Assembly: GCF_002368095.1 (NCBI RefSeq) | Contig: NZ_AP018227.1 | Span: forward strand, 3,629,563 to 3,693,562 | Length of the DNA: 64,000 nucleotides | Reading direction: 5' to 3' | Source: Calothrix parasitica NIES-267 | GTDB taxonomy: Bacteria; Cyanobacteriota; Cyanobacteriia; Cyanobacteriales; Nostocaceae | In this document: piece after piece, positions 44,928-54,426 of the stretch | Layout: each line of letters begins with the position of its first letter | Position numbering within the stretch: the stretch's first letter is position 1 | The notes under the pieces: generated by a model | What the model was told of the DNA's origin: nothing | Seen by the model: only the letters and a program-made list of their open reading frames with translations | Databases searched by the model: none | Position numbers and translations under genes: made by a program

Positions 44928-46005
44928 ACTCTCCGCAGAAAAGTAAATTCATATTTCAATATGGCTAACCCCACGCTGCGCTAACAGCAATGCCGAATTT
45001 GGAGTTATCAATCGTTTAGGAAGAAATTATATTAATCCCTTTTTGCTTTAGAATTACTTATCAAAATTCCAACTTTCTTTCTCCTCTATCACTCTTTTTT
45101 CGGCTCTTCCCCTCTGTGTAAACACAAATAATTTCCTAACGGAACAGAAGTCAATATTCTTGGAGCTTGACAAATAACACTTTAATGGTTTTTAAAATTA
45201 ACAATATTAAGAACTTTTTGCATTAACCTTCATATTATTGAAGAATATTATTTCATAGTTTGTTATTCTTTAATAACAAAATATAAAACAGAAAAATAAA
45301 ATTGTTTCAACTATTTATACTTGGCGAGATGTAATAAATTTATTCATACATAAATTGTTGCTTATTATTTATCTATTCAAAAACTGGTTTGTACTACGAC
45401 ATATTTAAATTGATTGTCAGTATCTATTTAGACTTAAGTGCTCGGTTTGAATGTCATCGATTTATTCAAAAATCCTCAGTGTTTACACTCATTTTAGAGC
45501 TACTTAGAAGAATATTCTCTAAATTGTAAGTCATTAAAATAACTCAACTGTTTAAGTAGTTATGATTTTAATAACTAAACTAATGAGACATTGCCTAAGT
45601 ATTATTTGGCTAAAAAAAATGTCCAATTAAATACTTTAATAACACTTGCGCTTGTATAAAATATTAGTTAATTAGCGGAATTGATTTGATTCATTTAATT
45701 TTTAAATAAGTTAAATCATAAAAAACAAAATTTGTAATTTATCAAAAAATTGCTACAAGGGCAAAATCAAGATTTGACAAAGCTTTTACCTTGCAAAGTC
45801 AATTGAAAATTTGGTAATTTGACAATAATCTAGCCCAAAACTCGGTTACCAAAGTGAAAAAGTTCGTGTTAGTCTGTTGCAGTTAATAAAAAAAAGTGAA
45901 AGCAAAGAAATCAAGATTTGGGGACATGTACTGACCGAACCGTATATTCGTTTCGTGAGTAATCCAACCTCAGTTCTTAGGTAACTTTAATTTAGTATTA
46001 GACAC
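44928..46005. other. 1.1-kb AT-rich gap without genes
   Basis: The longest gene-free stretch in the window. No ORF over 60 aa, no heptamer array. I see a possible dispersed-repeat piece (GCTGCGCTAACAG near 44971) and otherwise unstructured AT-rich sequence leading to rlpA. It could hold a long regulatory leader or an unrecognised RNA; I cannot show either. Confidence 0.4.
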
Positions 46006-46989
46006 ATGAATCAAAGACTTCTGTTGACTGTTGTAGCTGTAGTTTCTACCGTCGTTGGAACACCATCCATTAGTCGCGCTCAGGCAATAAATGAGCCATT
46101 AATTACCTCTCAAAGAAGTTTTGAAAAAGAGACATTAACAGAAAAAAACAACGGCTCGAATACTGCCGTTACCAAGGTTCACGCACACAAGTTAGCAGAC
46201 CGTCAGGCAGCAACTCTTTATGTTCGTAATATCCCTGTTTTTACATTTTTGAGTTCTGTAACTACTGCAACTTCTAAGGCTGCAGTCAAAACAGATAGCA
46301 ACTATAGCGACCCTGTGGAGAAAGCAAATTTAGTAGCTGCTAAAATAAATGATTTAGTCAACAACAAAGTTGATGCCTCTCAAATTACCGTTAGCTGGAA
46401 CGGAACGACCGCTAACAAATCCGGAGAAAAAACTCTTGACGAACGCTACGCAATCAAAGTTGACGGCTCCCAACTAGTTGAAATCAATAGCGATACAATA
46501 CTTCCCGACGCAACAAAAAATCTCAGACAAGATGCACTTCAAGCAACTAATCGTTTGCGGAGATTAGTAGGTAAAGCATCTCCTCTAAAAACAATTGCTG
46601 GCTTACCTCCAGAGTTAACCAAACCCGCAAAGATAGCCTCCAACAAGCACCATACAAAAAAATGGAGAAAAAGAAGAGTTGCAGCAAGAGGGGGAAGACG
46701 TTTTAGAGGAATTGCTTCCTTCTACGGTGCTTATTTTGCTGGTAGAAAGACCGCTTCCGGTGAAAGATTCAATCCATCAAAAATGACGGCAGCCCATAAG
46801 ACCTTACCCTTCGGAACCAGAGTTCGCGTTACCAACATGCGTAACGGACGTTCCGTGGTAGTAAGAATCAACGATAGAGGACCTTTTATTCGCGGTCGTG
46901 TCATCGACCTTTCTAGAGGTGCAGCCGGAGTTATCGGAATGATTGGTAGAGGTATTGCACCAGTTAGAGTTGAAGTATTAGGAAGATAA
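46006..46989 (+). CDS. rlpA: RlpA-like septal ring lytic transglycosylase/DPBB lipoprotein relative
   Basis: 327 aa. N-terminal signal peptide ([23 protein letters not shown]; cleavage near residue 26) without a lipobox. The middle (30-225) is a linker with [20 protein letters not shown], a basic stretch ([15 protein letters not shown]) and no clear fold. The C-terminal double-psi beta-barrel (about 232-327) has [30 protein letters not shown] and VRINDRGPF, the RlpA catalytic/ligand core. It acts on peptidoglycan in the periplasm. The SPOR domain is absent, as in many cyanobacterial members. Preceded by the long AT-rich gap. Confidence 0.9.
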   Translation: MNQRLLLTVVAVVSTVVGTPSISRAQAINEPLITSQRSFEKETLTEKNNGSNTAVTKVHAHKLADRQAATLYVRNIPVFTFLSSVTTATSKAAVKTDSNYSDPVEKANLVAAKINDLVNNKVDASQITVSWNGTTANKSGEKTLDERYAIKVDGSQLVEINSDTILPDATKNLRQDALQATNRLRRLVGKASPLKTIAGLPPELTKPAKIASNKHHTKKWRKRRVAARGGRRFRGIASFYGAYFAGRKTASGERFNPSKMTAAHKTLPFGTRVRVTNMRNGRSVVVRINDRGPFIRGRVIDLSRGAAGVIGMIGRGIAPVRVEVLGR

Positions 46990-47053
46990 GAATTAAGGTC
47001 AAAGGTCAAAAGTCAAAGGTGAGAAGTTAGGAGTTAGGAGTTAAGAATGTAGT

Positions 47054-47070
47054 GGGAGCGTCTCGCTCCC
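47054..47070 (+). terminator. Short GC-rich hairpin after rlpA
   Basis: GGGAGCG (47054-47060) pairs with CGCTCCC (47064-47070), followed by TTCTCAC. Could be a terminator or a fragment of a repeat. Confidence 0.4.
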
Positions 47071-47106
47071 TTCTCACAATAAGCTGTGAATCATAGTTTT
47101 TCTCTC

Positions 47107-47209
47107 TATAGCATTCCTAAATCATTTGTGAGATTTGAGAAACCCGGTTTTTCCAAAAAACCGGGTTTCTGACATCTATCTTTCTCACGACTCATATAGG
47201 ATTGCTATA
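47107..47209. mobile_element. MITE-like element with AACCCGGTTT core
   Basis: Terminal inverted repeats TATAGCATTCCTA (47107-47119) and TAGGATTGCTATA (47197-47209), 12 of 13 matching, extended with gaps to GTGAGA/TCTCAC. Inside is a strong hairpin AGAAACCCGG/CCGGGTTTCT (47138-47170). The core hairpin recurs at 61551-61585 and half of it at 53779. No ORF. Confidence 0.7.
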
Positions 47210-47360
47210 TCTCCCGATTACCAATTACCGATTACCAATTACCAATTACCCAATCCCCTAAATCATTAATAATCTTGATAATCCTCTATCTAATCACTCC
47301 CTTTCCCCAAATTCGGATATACACTAACGGGGGAAAGCTAGTGTAGATAGAGGATTTTTT

Positions 47361-48965
47361 GTGCGCCTGTTGACAACGGTTGTAGCTTTACGTTGCTATT
47401 TGGATAGACGACCTTGGCAAAGCGAGTCAAAGCATTCTGAGGAACCGCTACCCCTTGAAATGACAACTCGTTTCCAAACAGCAGTAGGCTTGGTTCCCAC
47501 AATGGGAGCTTTGCATCAGGGACATTTAAGCTTGATTGAACGGGCGCGGCAGGAAAATGCCATTGTCATAGTCAGTATTTTTGTCAATCCCCTGCAATTT
47601 GGTCCTAACGAAGATTACGAAGATTATCCCCGTACTTTGGAACAGGATGAAAAGTTCTGCAAAGAAGCCGGGGTAAATGCTATGTTTGTACCAAATCCGG
47701 AAGAGATTGGGGTTGCCCGGAAGAATATACAAGATTCAATTGTTACACAAGTGACTCCCTCATCTGATATGATATCAGGCTTGTGTGGTCGTACTCGGCT
47801 AGGACATTTTCAGGGTGTGGCTACTATCGTCACCAAACTTTTTAATTTGGTGCAGCCAGACCGGGCTTACTTTGGTCAAAAGGATGGTCAACAACTAGCA
47901 ATCATTAAACGGCTAGTTAAGGATCTTAATTTTCCCATAGAAATCGTCGCTTGCCCAATCGTCAGGGAAGCGAATGGCCTTGCTTTAAGTTCCCGTAACC
48001 AATATTTAACTGCTAGTCAAAAACAGCAAGCTGCTGTTTTATATCGTGGCTTGCAAAGAGCTACGGCTGTTTTTCACGATGGAATTCGTAAAAGCAGCAT
48101 CCTGATTGAAGCTGTTTATAAAGAAATAGCAATGGTCACTACTGTATCTGTGGAATATATTGAATTGATTGAACCTACTACGTTAATACCGTTAGATGAA
48201 ATTAAGGAGGAAGGTATGATTGCGATCGCCGCTCATCTTGGCTCTACACGATTGATTGATAATATTGTTTTACGCGATCGCCAACCGATAATCGCCATTG
48301 ATGGACCCGCAGGTGCTGGTAAATCTACCGTAGCTCGTCAAGTTGCAGCTAAATTAGGGCTTGTATTTTTAGATACAGGCGCTATGTACCGTGCCCTTAC
48401 TTGGCTGGTATTGCAAAAGGGAATTCCCATGGATGATGAATGTGCGATTGCCGAGTTGGCTAACAGTTGCTCGATAAGATTGACTCCCAGCGAAGATTTG
48501 AAATCCCCAGTGCGGGTTTGGATTAATGATAATGACGTTACAACAAAAATTCGGACAGCCGAAGTAACATCAAAAGTATCGGCAATTGCAGCGCAAAGTG
48601 CAGTACGCCAAGCTTTAGTAAAACAACAGCAAAGGTGGGGTAAAGAAGGAGGTTTGGTTGCAGAAGGACGTGATATTGGGACTCAAGTTTTTCCCGATGC
48701 TGAAGTCAAAATCTTCTTAACTGCAACAGTTTCAGAACGCGCGCGTCGTCGTCAGCAAGACTACAAAAAACAAGGACAACCCGAAGTCAGCCTTGAGGAA
48801 CTCGAAGCTAGCATTAAAGAACGCGACGGTCAAGACAGTACCCGACTGGTTTCACCACTAATGAAAGCAGCGGATGCCATAGAAGTAGTCTCCGATGGTT
48901 TAACGATTGATGAAGTAACAACAGGAATAGTGAATCTTTATAAGCAATGCTTGACCCATTCATAA
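47361..48965 (+). CDS. panC/cmk: Bifunctional pantoate-beta-alanine ligase / cytidylate kinase
   Basis: A 534-aa fusion typical of cyanobacteria. PanC (about 1-300) makes pantothenate: PTMGALHQGH (46-55), RTRLGHFQGVATIVTKLF and YFGQKDGQQ. Cmk (about 308-534) phosphorylates CMP/dCMP: P-loop GPAGAGKS (315-322), LDTGAMYRA, EGRDIGTQVFPDAEVKIFLTA. Start is GTG at 47361; MRLLTTVVALRCYL fits family N-termini. Between this and the PanC motif lie about 25 residues (SESKHSEEPLPLEMTT) longer than I expect, a possible small insertion. The fusion links coenzyme A and nucleotide synthesis only by covalent linkage. Confidence 0.97.
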   Translation: MRLLTTVVALRCYLDRRPWQSESKHSEEPLPLEMTTRFQTAVGLVPTMGALHQGHLSLIERARQENAIVIVSIFVNPLQFGPNEDYEDYPRTLEQDEKFCKEAGVNAMFVPNPEEIGVARKNIQDSIVTQVTPSSDMISGLCGRTRLGHFQGVATIVTKLFNLVQPDRAYFGQKDGQQLAIIKRLVKDLNFPIEIVACPIVREANGLALSSRNQYLTASQKQQAAVLYRGLQRATAVFHDGIRKSSILIEAVYKEIAMVTTVSVEYIELIEPTTLIPLDEIKEEGMIAIAAHLGSTRLIDNIVLRDRQPIIAIDGPAGAGKSTVARQVAAKLGLVFLDTGAMYRALTWLVLQKGIPMDDECAIAELANSCSIRLTPSEDLKSPVRVWINDNDVTTKIRTAEVTSKVSAIAAQSAVRQALVKQQQRWGKEGGLVAEGRDIGTQVFPDAEVKIFLTATVSERARRRQQDYKKQGQPEVSLEELEASIKERDGQDSTRLVSPLMKAADAIEVVSDGLTIDEVTTGIVNLYKQCLTHS

Positions 48966-49009
48966 AAAATGTTAGAAGCTGGAAACTCTCACATTCTATG
49001 TGGAAGAGG

Positions 49010-49046
49010 AAAGCGATACAGTACTTTTAAGTACCGTCTCGCTTTT
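49010..49046 (+). terminator. Terminator-like hairpin after panC/cmk
   Basis: AAAGCGA (49010-49016) pairs with TCGCTTT (49039-49045), inner GTACTT/AAGTAC, followed by TTCAAG. It ends the panC/cmk transcript or precedes sodN regulation. Confidence 0.55.
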
Positions 49047-49456
49047 CAAGTGGGTGTGGACATTTAGCATTTATTTTTTGCTTAGAGAAATTAGAGAGAC
49101 CACTTTCTATTTTGGCATCATAAAGAAACTCTGTCATCCTTTTAGGGGGATAGAGTTCTCCTTCTTATAATTACAGCTAAAAAATCTTCTGTTAGCGCTT
49201 TTGATGGTGACAGAAGAATATCATTTGGATATCTAATAGAATTGAAAAGGAAAAAATATCTTTTTATGGAGTAACTTACCCAAAAAGGAGGGTTGCTTGA
49301 GTTACGCAATAGCACTAAGCTATATGGGGTAGGGGGGGATTTTGAGTGAAGACTGGAGTTTTATATCCATGTTTCATGATTAATTCACTGACAGGCAAGA
49401 TGCTTCCCCATACTTCCTACCAAACATATAAAAGATAAGCCTTCTCTCTAGATATC
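49047..49456. promoter_or_regulatory. Probable sodN promoter region
   Basis: 410 bp without an ORF. Contains a TATAAAAGAT near 49428, about 30 bp before the ATG, and the segment GGAGTAACTTACCCAAAA/GAGTTACGCAATAG (near 49268-49306), which is partly symmetric. A nickel-responsive (Nur-like) site would be expected, but I cannot identify one with confidence. Confidence 0.35.
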
Positions 49457-49930
49457 ATGTTCAAAAAAATTGCTGCTAAGCTAAAAACTAATTTCCCCGC
49501 ACCAGAAGTACAAGCTCACTGTGACGGACCTTGCGGAGTTTATGACCCTTCTTCCGCTAGAATCACAGCAGAAGCAGTAGTCTCCATGACCAAAAAACTC
49601 ATGGACTTAGAGCATCCACCTGCTGGTGATAAAGCAGCAACGATTGCTTACAACAACACCTTTTCTCGCTTTGTTGCGATCAAAGAAGAACAAGCTCAAA
49701 AAACTAAAGAAGATTTACTAATTCTTTGGACAGATTATTTCAAGCCAGTACACCTCGAAAAGTATCCTGACTTGCACGACACCTTCTGGAAAGCAACAAA
49801 ACTTTGTTCTGCTTGTAAAGTAGAAGTTAACCTCGACCATGCAAACGAATTGATGGCAGCGGTTGAAAAAATTCACAACATGTTCTGGGCTACCAAAGAC
49901 CGCAATGTTGCTTGGTACAAAGCTAGCTAA
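49457..49930 (+). CDS. sodN: Nickel-containing superoxide dismutase
   Basis: 157 aa. Dismutates superoxide with a Ni cofactor held by the N-terminal hook. After cleavage of a 20-residue leader (MFKKIAAKLKTNFPAPEVQA) the mature protein starts with His21 and gives the Ni hook HCDGPCGVYDP: His21, Cys22 and Cys26 are ligands. The C-terminal four-helix bundle (EAVVSMTKKLMDL, CSACKVEVNLDHANELMAAVEKIHNMFW) is normal. The leader lacks a Sec-type hydrophobic core, so cleavage is by the specialised protease encoded next. sodX follows after 80 bp. Confidence 0.97.
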   Translation: MFKKIAAKLKTNFPAPEVQAHCDGPCGVYDPSSARITAEAVVSMTKKLMDLEHPPAGDKAATIAYNNTFSRFVAIKEEQAQKTKEDLLILWTDYFKPVHLEKYPDLHDTFWKATKLCSACKVEVNLDHANELMAAVEKIHNMFWATKDRNVAWYKAS

Positions 49931-50010
49931 GACAGAATTAATAATTAATTAAACTTAGTTTTTTTTAAGCCAATAATTGCCAAAATGTCGAAAAAGCTCT
50001 CAAACTAGCT

Positions 50011-50364
50011 GTGGAAGCAATGAACGAGGAATTTAGAACACTCATTAAATTGCTTCAGTTGCTTGTAGGAATGCAAAAAAGAATGCGCGTCAGTGGTTCT
50101 TCAATGCTTCCCGAGCTTCAGCCGGGGGAAGAAATATTATTTGACCCAAGAGCTTATCGACGAAAATTACCACAGGTAGGAGATATCGTAGTTGCACGTC
50201 ATCCCTACCAACCAATACAAATAATTAAAAGAGTGGCTGTAATACTTGAAGATGGTTCTTGTTTTTTGATAGGAGATAATACTTCTTCAAGTACTGACAG
50301 TCGCTCTTACGGTTTTATCCCTTTAAACAAAATTCTGGGAAAAGTTACATCGAAATTCCCGTAA
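50011..50364 (+). CDS. sodX: NiSOD maturation protease (S26 family)
   Basis: 117 aa. Short signal-peptidase-like fold: catalytic Ser31 in SGSSMLPELQPGE, Lys in IIKRVAVI, plus GDNTSSSTDSRSYG near the end. Family members cleave the NiSOD leader to free the Ni-binding histidine. GTG at 50011 or ATG at 50020 can start it; both keep the catalytic part. Paired with sodN, as in other cyanobacteria and actinobacteria. The stop codon is followed at once by a TCAGTGACCAG repeat. No transmembrane anchor is obvious, as is usual for SodX. Confidence 0.93.
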   Translation: MEAMNEEFRTLIKLLQLLVGMQKRMRVSGSSMLPELQPGEEILFDPRAYRRKLPQVGDIVVARHPYQPIQIIKRVAVILEDGSCFLIGDNTSSSTDSRSYGFIPLNKILGKVTSKFP

Positions 50365-50473
50365 TCAGTGACCAGTAATCAGTGACCAGTTGTTCATCCG
50401 TTCACCGTCAGATATTCCCGTAGCGTAAGATAATGTGGAGCATCAGTAATTAAATAAATATAAATATAAATAT

Positions 50474-50680
50474 ATGAATAGTACGGAATTAGGACAATAT
50501 ATTGAAGCGACTGAGAGTATTTCAAAACCTTGGCTGTTGATACAGTTACGTCTTCTAAAGTTAGAAGAAAAGCGAGCCGATATTTCAGAAAACGAATATG
50601 CTGAAAATCTCCAAGATATCCATGAAGATTTAATGAATTTAGGCGAATGGTGGATTGGGATAGAAGATAAGGTATTTTGA
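50474..50680 (+). CDS. Small conserved-looking hypothetical protein (68 aa)
   Basis: 68 aa, acidic, helical (YIEATESISKPWLLIQLRLL, YAENLQDIHEDLMNLGEWW). It has no known domain. ATG start follows an AT-rich tract. It sits between sodX and purM on the same strand. The opposite-strand frame is a shadow. Likely real but of unknown function. Confidence 0.6.
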   Translation: MNSTELGQYIEATESISKPWLLIQLRLLKLEEKRADISENEYAENLQDIHEDLMNLGEWWIGIEDKVF

Positions 50681-50793
50681 CAAAAAACTATTTTGACAAG
50701 CGACCAACAGATCATAAATAATTATAGATATAGAGAATAAATAACTAGTAACTGATGACTGTTCTTTGTTAACTAGTCACTGGCGACTGGATA

Positions 50794-51828
50794 GTGGAAA
50801 TTGAAATGGATTATCGGGATGCAGGAGTTGATGTTGAAGCTGGACGCGATTTTGTTGGTCAAATTCGCAATTTGGTTCACAGCACTTTTAGAAAGGAAGT
50901 AATTGGGGGATTAGGTGGCTTTGGGGGTTGCTTTGAGTTACCCGCAGGCTATAAACAACCTGTTTTAATTTCAGGAACTGACGGTGTTGGAACAAAGTTG
51001 AAAATTGCTAATACTATTAACCGTCACGATACCGTTGGTATTGATTTGGTCGCGATGTGCGTCAACGACGTGCTGACATCTGGCGCAGAACCTTTATTTT
51101 TTTTAGATTATTTAGCAACGGGTAAGCTTAATCAAGAGCAGTTAACTCAGGTGGTTGCAGGTATCGCTTCTGGTTGTAAACAATCTGGTTGCGCTTTACT
51201 CGGTGGGGAAACTGCCGAAATGCCGGGTTTTTATCAAGCAGGAGAATATGACTTAGCTGGCTTTTGTGTAGGGATTGTCGAAAAAAGTCAGATGCTTGAT
51301 GGAACAAAGGTAAAAGTAGGAGATGTTGCAATTGGTTTAGCCAGTTCTGGAGTACACAGTAATGGCTTTAGTTTAGTAAGAAAAATAATTAGCGATAAAA
51401 AATTAAGTTGGGACGAGACCCCAAGTCTATTTGACGGTAAGTCTTTAGGTGAAACTTTGCTTACTCCCACACAACTCTACGTTAAACCAGTATTAGCAGC
51501 CCAGAAGAAAGGCTTAGAAATCCACGCAATGGCGCATATTACAGGTGGTGGATTGCCAGAAAATCTGCCCAGATGTCTCGGGGAAGGACAATCTTTCAAG
51601 ATTGAAACTGGTAGCTGGATAGTTCCACCCATATTCGAGTGGTTAGCACAAACGGGTTCTGTTAATACTCAAGCAATGTATAACACCTTCAATATGGGAA
51701 TTGGCTTCGTTGTCATAGTTCCAGCTAATCAAGCACAACAAACAATCAGCTTTTTTGAGTCTCACAATATTGCTGCTTGTAACATTGGTGAAGTAGTTTC
51801 TGGCAATAAAGAATTAATTGGTTTATAG
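50794..51828 (+). CDS. purM: Phosphoribosylformylglycinamidine cyclo-ligase (AIR synthase)
   Basis: 344 aa; fifth step of purine synthesis, ATP-dependent closure of FGAM to AIR. Family motifs: [76 protein letters not shown] and [15 protein letters not shown]. The frame opens with GTG at 50794, but the ATG at 50806 (MDYRDAG) fits the family start better. Normal length, complete. Alone on its transcript. Confidence 0.96.
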   Translation: MEIEMDYRDAGVDVEAGRDFVGQIRNLVHSTFRKEVIGGLGGFGGCFELPAGYKQPVLISGTDGVGTKLKIANTINRHDTVGIDLVAMCVNDVLTSGAEPLFFLDYLATGKLNQEQLTQVVAGIASGCKQSGCALLGGETAEMPGFYQAGEYDLAGFCVGIVEKSQMLDGTKVKVGDVAIGLASSGVHSNGFSLVRKIISDKKLSWDETPSLFDGKSLGETLLTPTQLYVKPVLAAQKKGLEIHAMAHITGGGLPENLPRCLGEGQSFKIETGSWIVPPIFEWLAQTGSVNTQAMYNTFNMGIGFVVIVPANQAQQTISFFESHNIAACNIGEVVSGNKELIGL

Positions 51829-52181
51829 GAATATAGGCATTATATTATACTTAACCATTAAGCCTTTTGAGTTTTATTGCAATGTAAAACAATGTCTATC
51901 GCTTGTGCTAAGGGTCTTTTGAGTTATCACATCAGCAAGGCTTAAGATAGTAATTACTTATTTGAATGAATCATTTATTACTTTTCTACTGAGTTAACAT
52001 AGAAAATACTCATGACCATAAACGTTAAAATTTGCTAAGTTAGTCTTAATATATTGAGAAAGTTTGCTAAGGACGTGCAAAAAGTTAGCACTAAAACAAA
52101 TCCGGAACATTAATGTTTTCCGGACTACAGGTGTGACTTAGTGCAGTGTTAAGAATAAATAATTTTACACAAGAAAAGGCT
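51829..52181. promoter_or_regulatory. Promoter region of the PHP gene with palindrome
   Basis: 353 bp without ORFs. TCCGGAACATTAATG (52101-52115) continues as TTTTCCGGA (52116-52124), a near-perfect 24-bp palindrome ending about 58 bp before the ATG. It may be an operator or a hairpin in the leader. Confidence 0.45.
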
Positions 52182-52868
52182 ATGGTTGTAAATTTTACCC
52201 TTACTTGTGCTTCTAAGACGCTTTTAAAAGAAGTATTCCAGAACTTAGACGCGCAAAGTTGTCCGAATAATTATAATTTTCATATGCATACCGTATATTC
52301 TGATGGTCAAATGGAGCCTTCGGAATTAATGCAGCAAGCAATTGACAATGGTTTAAAAGGACTTGCAATTACCGACCACCACAATACAGGTGGTTATCAA
52401 GCTGCTCAAAAATGGTTAGAGGATTGGAAATGCAGTAATCCCGATGCTGATACACCTTATTTATGGAGTGGTGTTGAAATCAATGCCAATCTTCTAAACG
52501 TACAAGTCCACATTTTAGGTTATGCTTTTGACCCAGAACATCCCAGCATACAACCCTATACCCAGGGACAACAGGTTACAGGTTCCGAGTACGAAGCTGT
52601 CAACGTAATTGCTGCGATTCATGAAGCTGGAGGATTAGCAGTACTTGCTCATCCAGCACGTTATAGAAAAAGCCACTTTGATTTAATTCCTGCTGCTGCT
52701 GAATTAGGAATCGATGGTGTGGAAAGCTTCTACGCTTACAGTAGTCGCAAACCCTGGAAACCAAGTGTCACCCAAACGCAACAGGTGCAGCGATTGGCCA
52801 CCGAATACGGATTGTATAGTACTTGCGGTACGGATAGCCACGGTTTAACCTTACTCGAACGGTTATAA
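52146..52868 (+). CDS. PHP-domain phosphoesterase-like protein
   Basis: The frame opens with GTG at 52146, but ATG 52182 (MVVNFTLTCASKTLL) has an AAAAGG site in front and is the better start, giving 228 aa. The PHP fold uses metal ligands in NFHMHTVYSDG, ITDHHN, LAHPARY and CGTDSHG, all present, so it is probably an active phosphoesterase or metal-dependent hydrolase of the YciV/RNase AM-like type. Substrate not assignable. Followed by a palindromic repeat block. Confidence 0.88.
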   Translation: MLRINNFTQEKAMVVNFTLTCASKTLLKEVFQNLDAQSCPNNYNFHMHTVYSDGQMEPSELMQQAIDNGLKGLAITDHHNTGGYQAAQKWLEDWKCSNPDADTPYLWSGVEINANLLNVQVHILGYAFDPEHPSIQPYTQGQQVTGSEYEAVNVIAAIHEAGGLAVLAHPARYRKSHFDLIPAAAELGIDGVESFYAYSSRKPWKPSVTQTQQVQRLATEYGLYSTCGTDSHGLTLLERL

Positions 52869-52894
52869 GTAGTTAGTATTAGTATTTATTAGTT

Positions 52895-53005
52895 GGTGAG
52901 ACAGCGCGCAAAACGTGGGGTTCTCCCCATGTGAGCCGTTAGTGTTAGCGTGTCCGTGCTAGGACATAGCATCTCCGAGGAGATATCCGAAGGGTTGTTA
53001 GTAAC
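52895..53005. repeat. Composite of GC-rich palindromic repeats
   Basis: Contains GGGGTTCTCCCC, GTGTCCGTGCTAGGACA and CATCTCCGAGGAGATATCC hairpins, the last two related to the TTAGCGnAGCGTCTCC family found elsewhere in the window. Confidence 0.65.
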
Positions 53006-53045
53006 TAGAATTACCAACTAACAACTTTCAGCTATCTAATTAATC

Positions 53046-53687
53046 TTATTTTTGAAATTCTGATAATAACCAAGAAACAACTTGGCTGTGATTCATTTTA
53101 CGAGAACGACGGAAAGCTTCTTCAAGCATTAAAATATCTAAACCTGGCAGCATTTGAGATTGAGTAATTCTTCTACTACCTTGATTTTCTATCAAAAAAG
53201 CTGTAACTTGAACGTTTTTAACATCTATAATCCAGTATTCATTTACACCTAGCTCTTCATAGAGTAGGCGTTTTTCACCTTTATCATCAGCTAAAGAAGT
53301 ATTCGCAACCTCAATAACTAAATTTGGTGCTGGAAACTCGTCAAGGCTAACAATAGAAGTTCCGTAAGGAATTGCATCAGCATTGTCACCAATATAATAA
53401 GAAACATCGGGTTGAGCTTCTCTGTACCCGGTTTTACGGTAGGTACAATTATCTTTTACATTCATCGGAATACCTCTGATAGCTGCGTAGTTGCTAGCAG
53501 TTAAGATAACTAACGAACGATCTTGTGAATGGTCATTTCCTACTGCTGACATTTCAATCCTCATTCTACCGTTGTAGTAGTAACCCTTAGCTTTTTCATA
53601 GGCAGGGTTTTTGATTATTTGGATATACTCATCCCAGGATGCTGTTACCCAGGTTTCGGTTGGTATTTTTGTTTGTAAATTGCTCAT
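53046..53687 (-). CDS. Uma2-family endonuclease-like protein (DUF820)
   Basis: 213 aa. PD-(D/E)XK restriction-like fold: EAQPDVSYYIGDN (Asp), NLVIEVANTSLADDKGEKRLLYEELGVNEYWIID (Glu and Lys of the catalytic core). Such genes occur in dozens of copies in cyanobacteria; function is unknown, proposed to be mobile or accessory. ATG start. Stands alone. Confidence 0.9.
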   Translation of the reverse strand: MSNLQTKIPTETWVTASWDEYIQIIKNPAYEKAKGYYYNGRMRIEMSAVGNDHSQDRSLVILTASNYAAIRGIPMNVKDNCTYRKTGYREAQPDVSYYIGDNADAIPYGTSIVSLDEFPAPNLVIEVANTSLADDKGEKRLLYEELGVNEYWIIDVKNVQVTAFLIENQGSRRITQSQMLPGLDILMLEEAFRRSRKMNHSQVVSWLLSEFQK

Positions 53688-53813
53688 AATAATGGGTTTG
53701 AGCCGGTAATAGTTTACTTTATTATCACAACAAAATAGAAAATCTACAGCGCTTTAAAATCATTCACGATTATCATAAAACCGGGTTTCTTAGTAATCAC
53801 ACACAATTTTATT

Positions 53814-53868
53814 TTATTGTTAACTGCTAACTGTTAACTGCTAACTGTTAACTGCTAACTGTTAAAGT
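53814..53868. repeat. TAACTGC/TAACTGT heptamer array
   Basis: Seven to eight heptamers directly at the 3' end of the AcpH-like gene; the last five codons of that gene read through it. Confidence 0.9.
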
Positions 53869-54426
53869 GTAATCAATAAGTTCGGGAAAAAACTTTGAAA
53901 AATCAGCTTGAAGCTGCTGATAATTAAAAAATAGTTCTTCGACTCCACCGAATAAATTATTTTTTCTTTTTATTCTATGAGAAATTCCGTTTATAGCTCT
54001 ATTGATTGTAGATGTTTCTCTATATGAAGCCAGCCAATCATGAGCAATCATATCAGGGAGTATATGTTTTAATCGCTCGGGAAGTATTTTTTGGTTATCT
54101 TGCAATACTTGATAAACATTATTTGTAAAATCAGAAAGCGGAACAGATGAATAGCTAGACCAATTATTTGCTAAAAAATGGTCGTAAAATACATCAATCA
54201 TTATTCCAGAAAATCTCCGTCTATCTACACCGATAAGCCTTTTACTTGAGCGAAATATTGGATGAGAATCGGTAAAGCTATCAACTTTTCGATGCAAGTA
54301 AATTCCTTCTATTACTTTAAGCGAATAAATATTTTCTATTGAACCTTTAACAAAATCTCCCAGAAGATTTCCTATCAAAGACTCTGGTGTACCATCAGAT
54401 AAAAATAGATGAGCTAGATAATTCAT
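53848..54426 (-). CDS. ACP phosphodiesterase-like protein (AcpH/DUF479)
   Basis: 192 aa. MNYLAHLFLSDGTPESLIGNLLGDFVKG, IYLHRKVDSFTDSHPIF and RRRFSGIMIDVFYDHFLA are the typical AcpH segments, with HD-type metal ligands. AcpH removes 4'-phosphopantetheine from acyl carrier protein. The exact role in cyanobacteria is untested. The last residues (LTVSS) and stop are heptamer-derived. ATG start. Confidence 0.88.
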   Translation of the reverse strand: MNYLAHLFLSDGTPESLIGNLLGDFVKGSIENIYSLKVIEGIYLHRKVDSFTDSHPIFRSSKRLIGVDRRRFSGIMIDVFYDHFLANNWSSYSSVPLSDFTNNVYQVLQDNQKILPERLKHILPDMIAHDWLASYRETSTINRAINGISHRIKRKNNLFGGVEELFFNYQQLQADFSKFFPELIDYTLTVSS

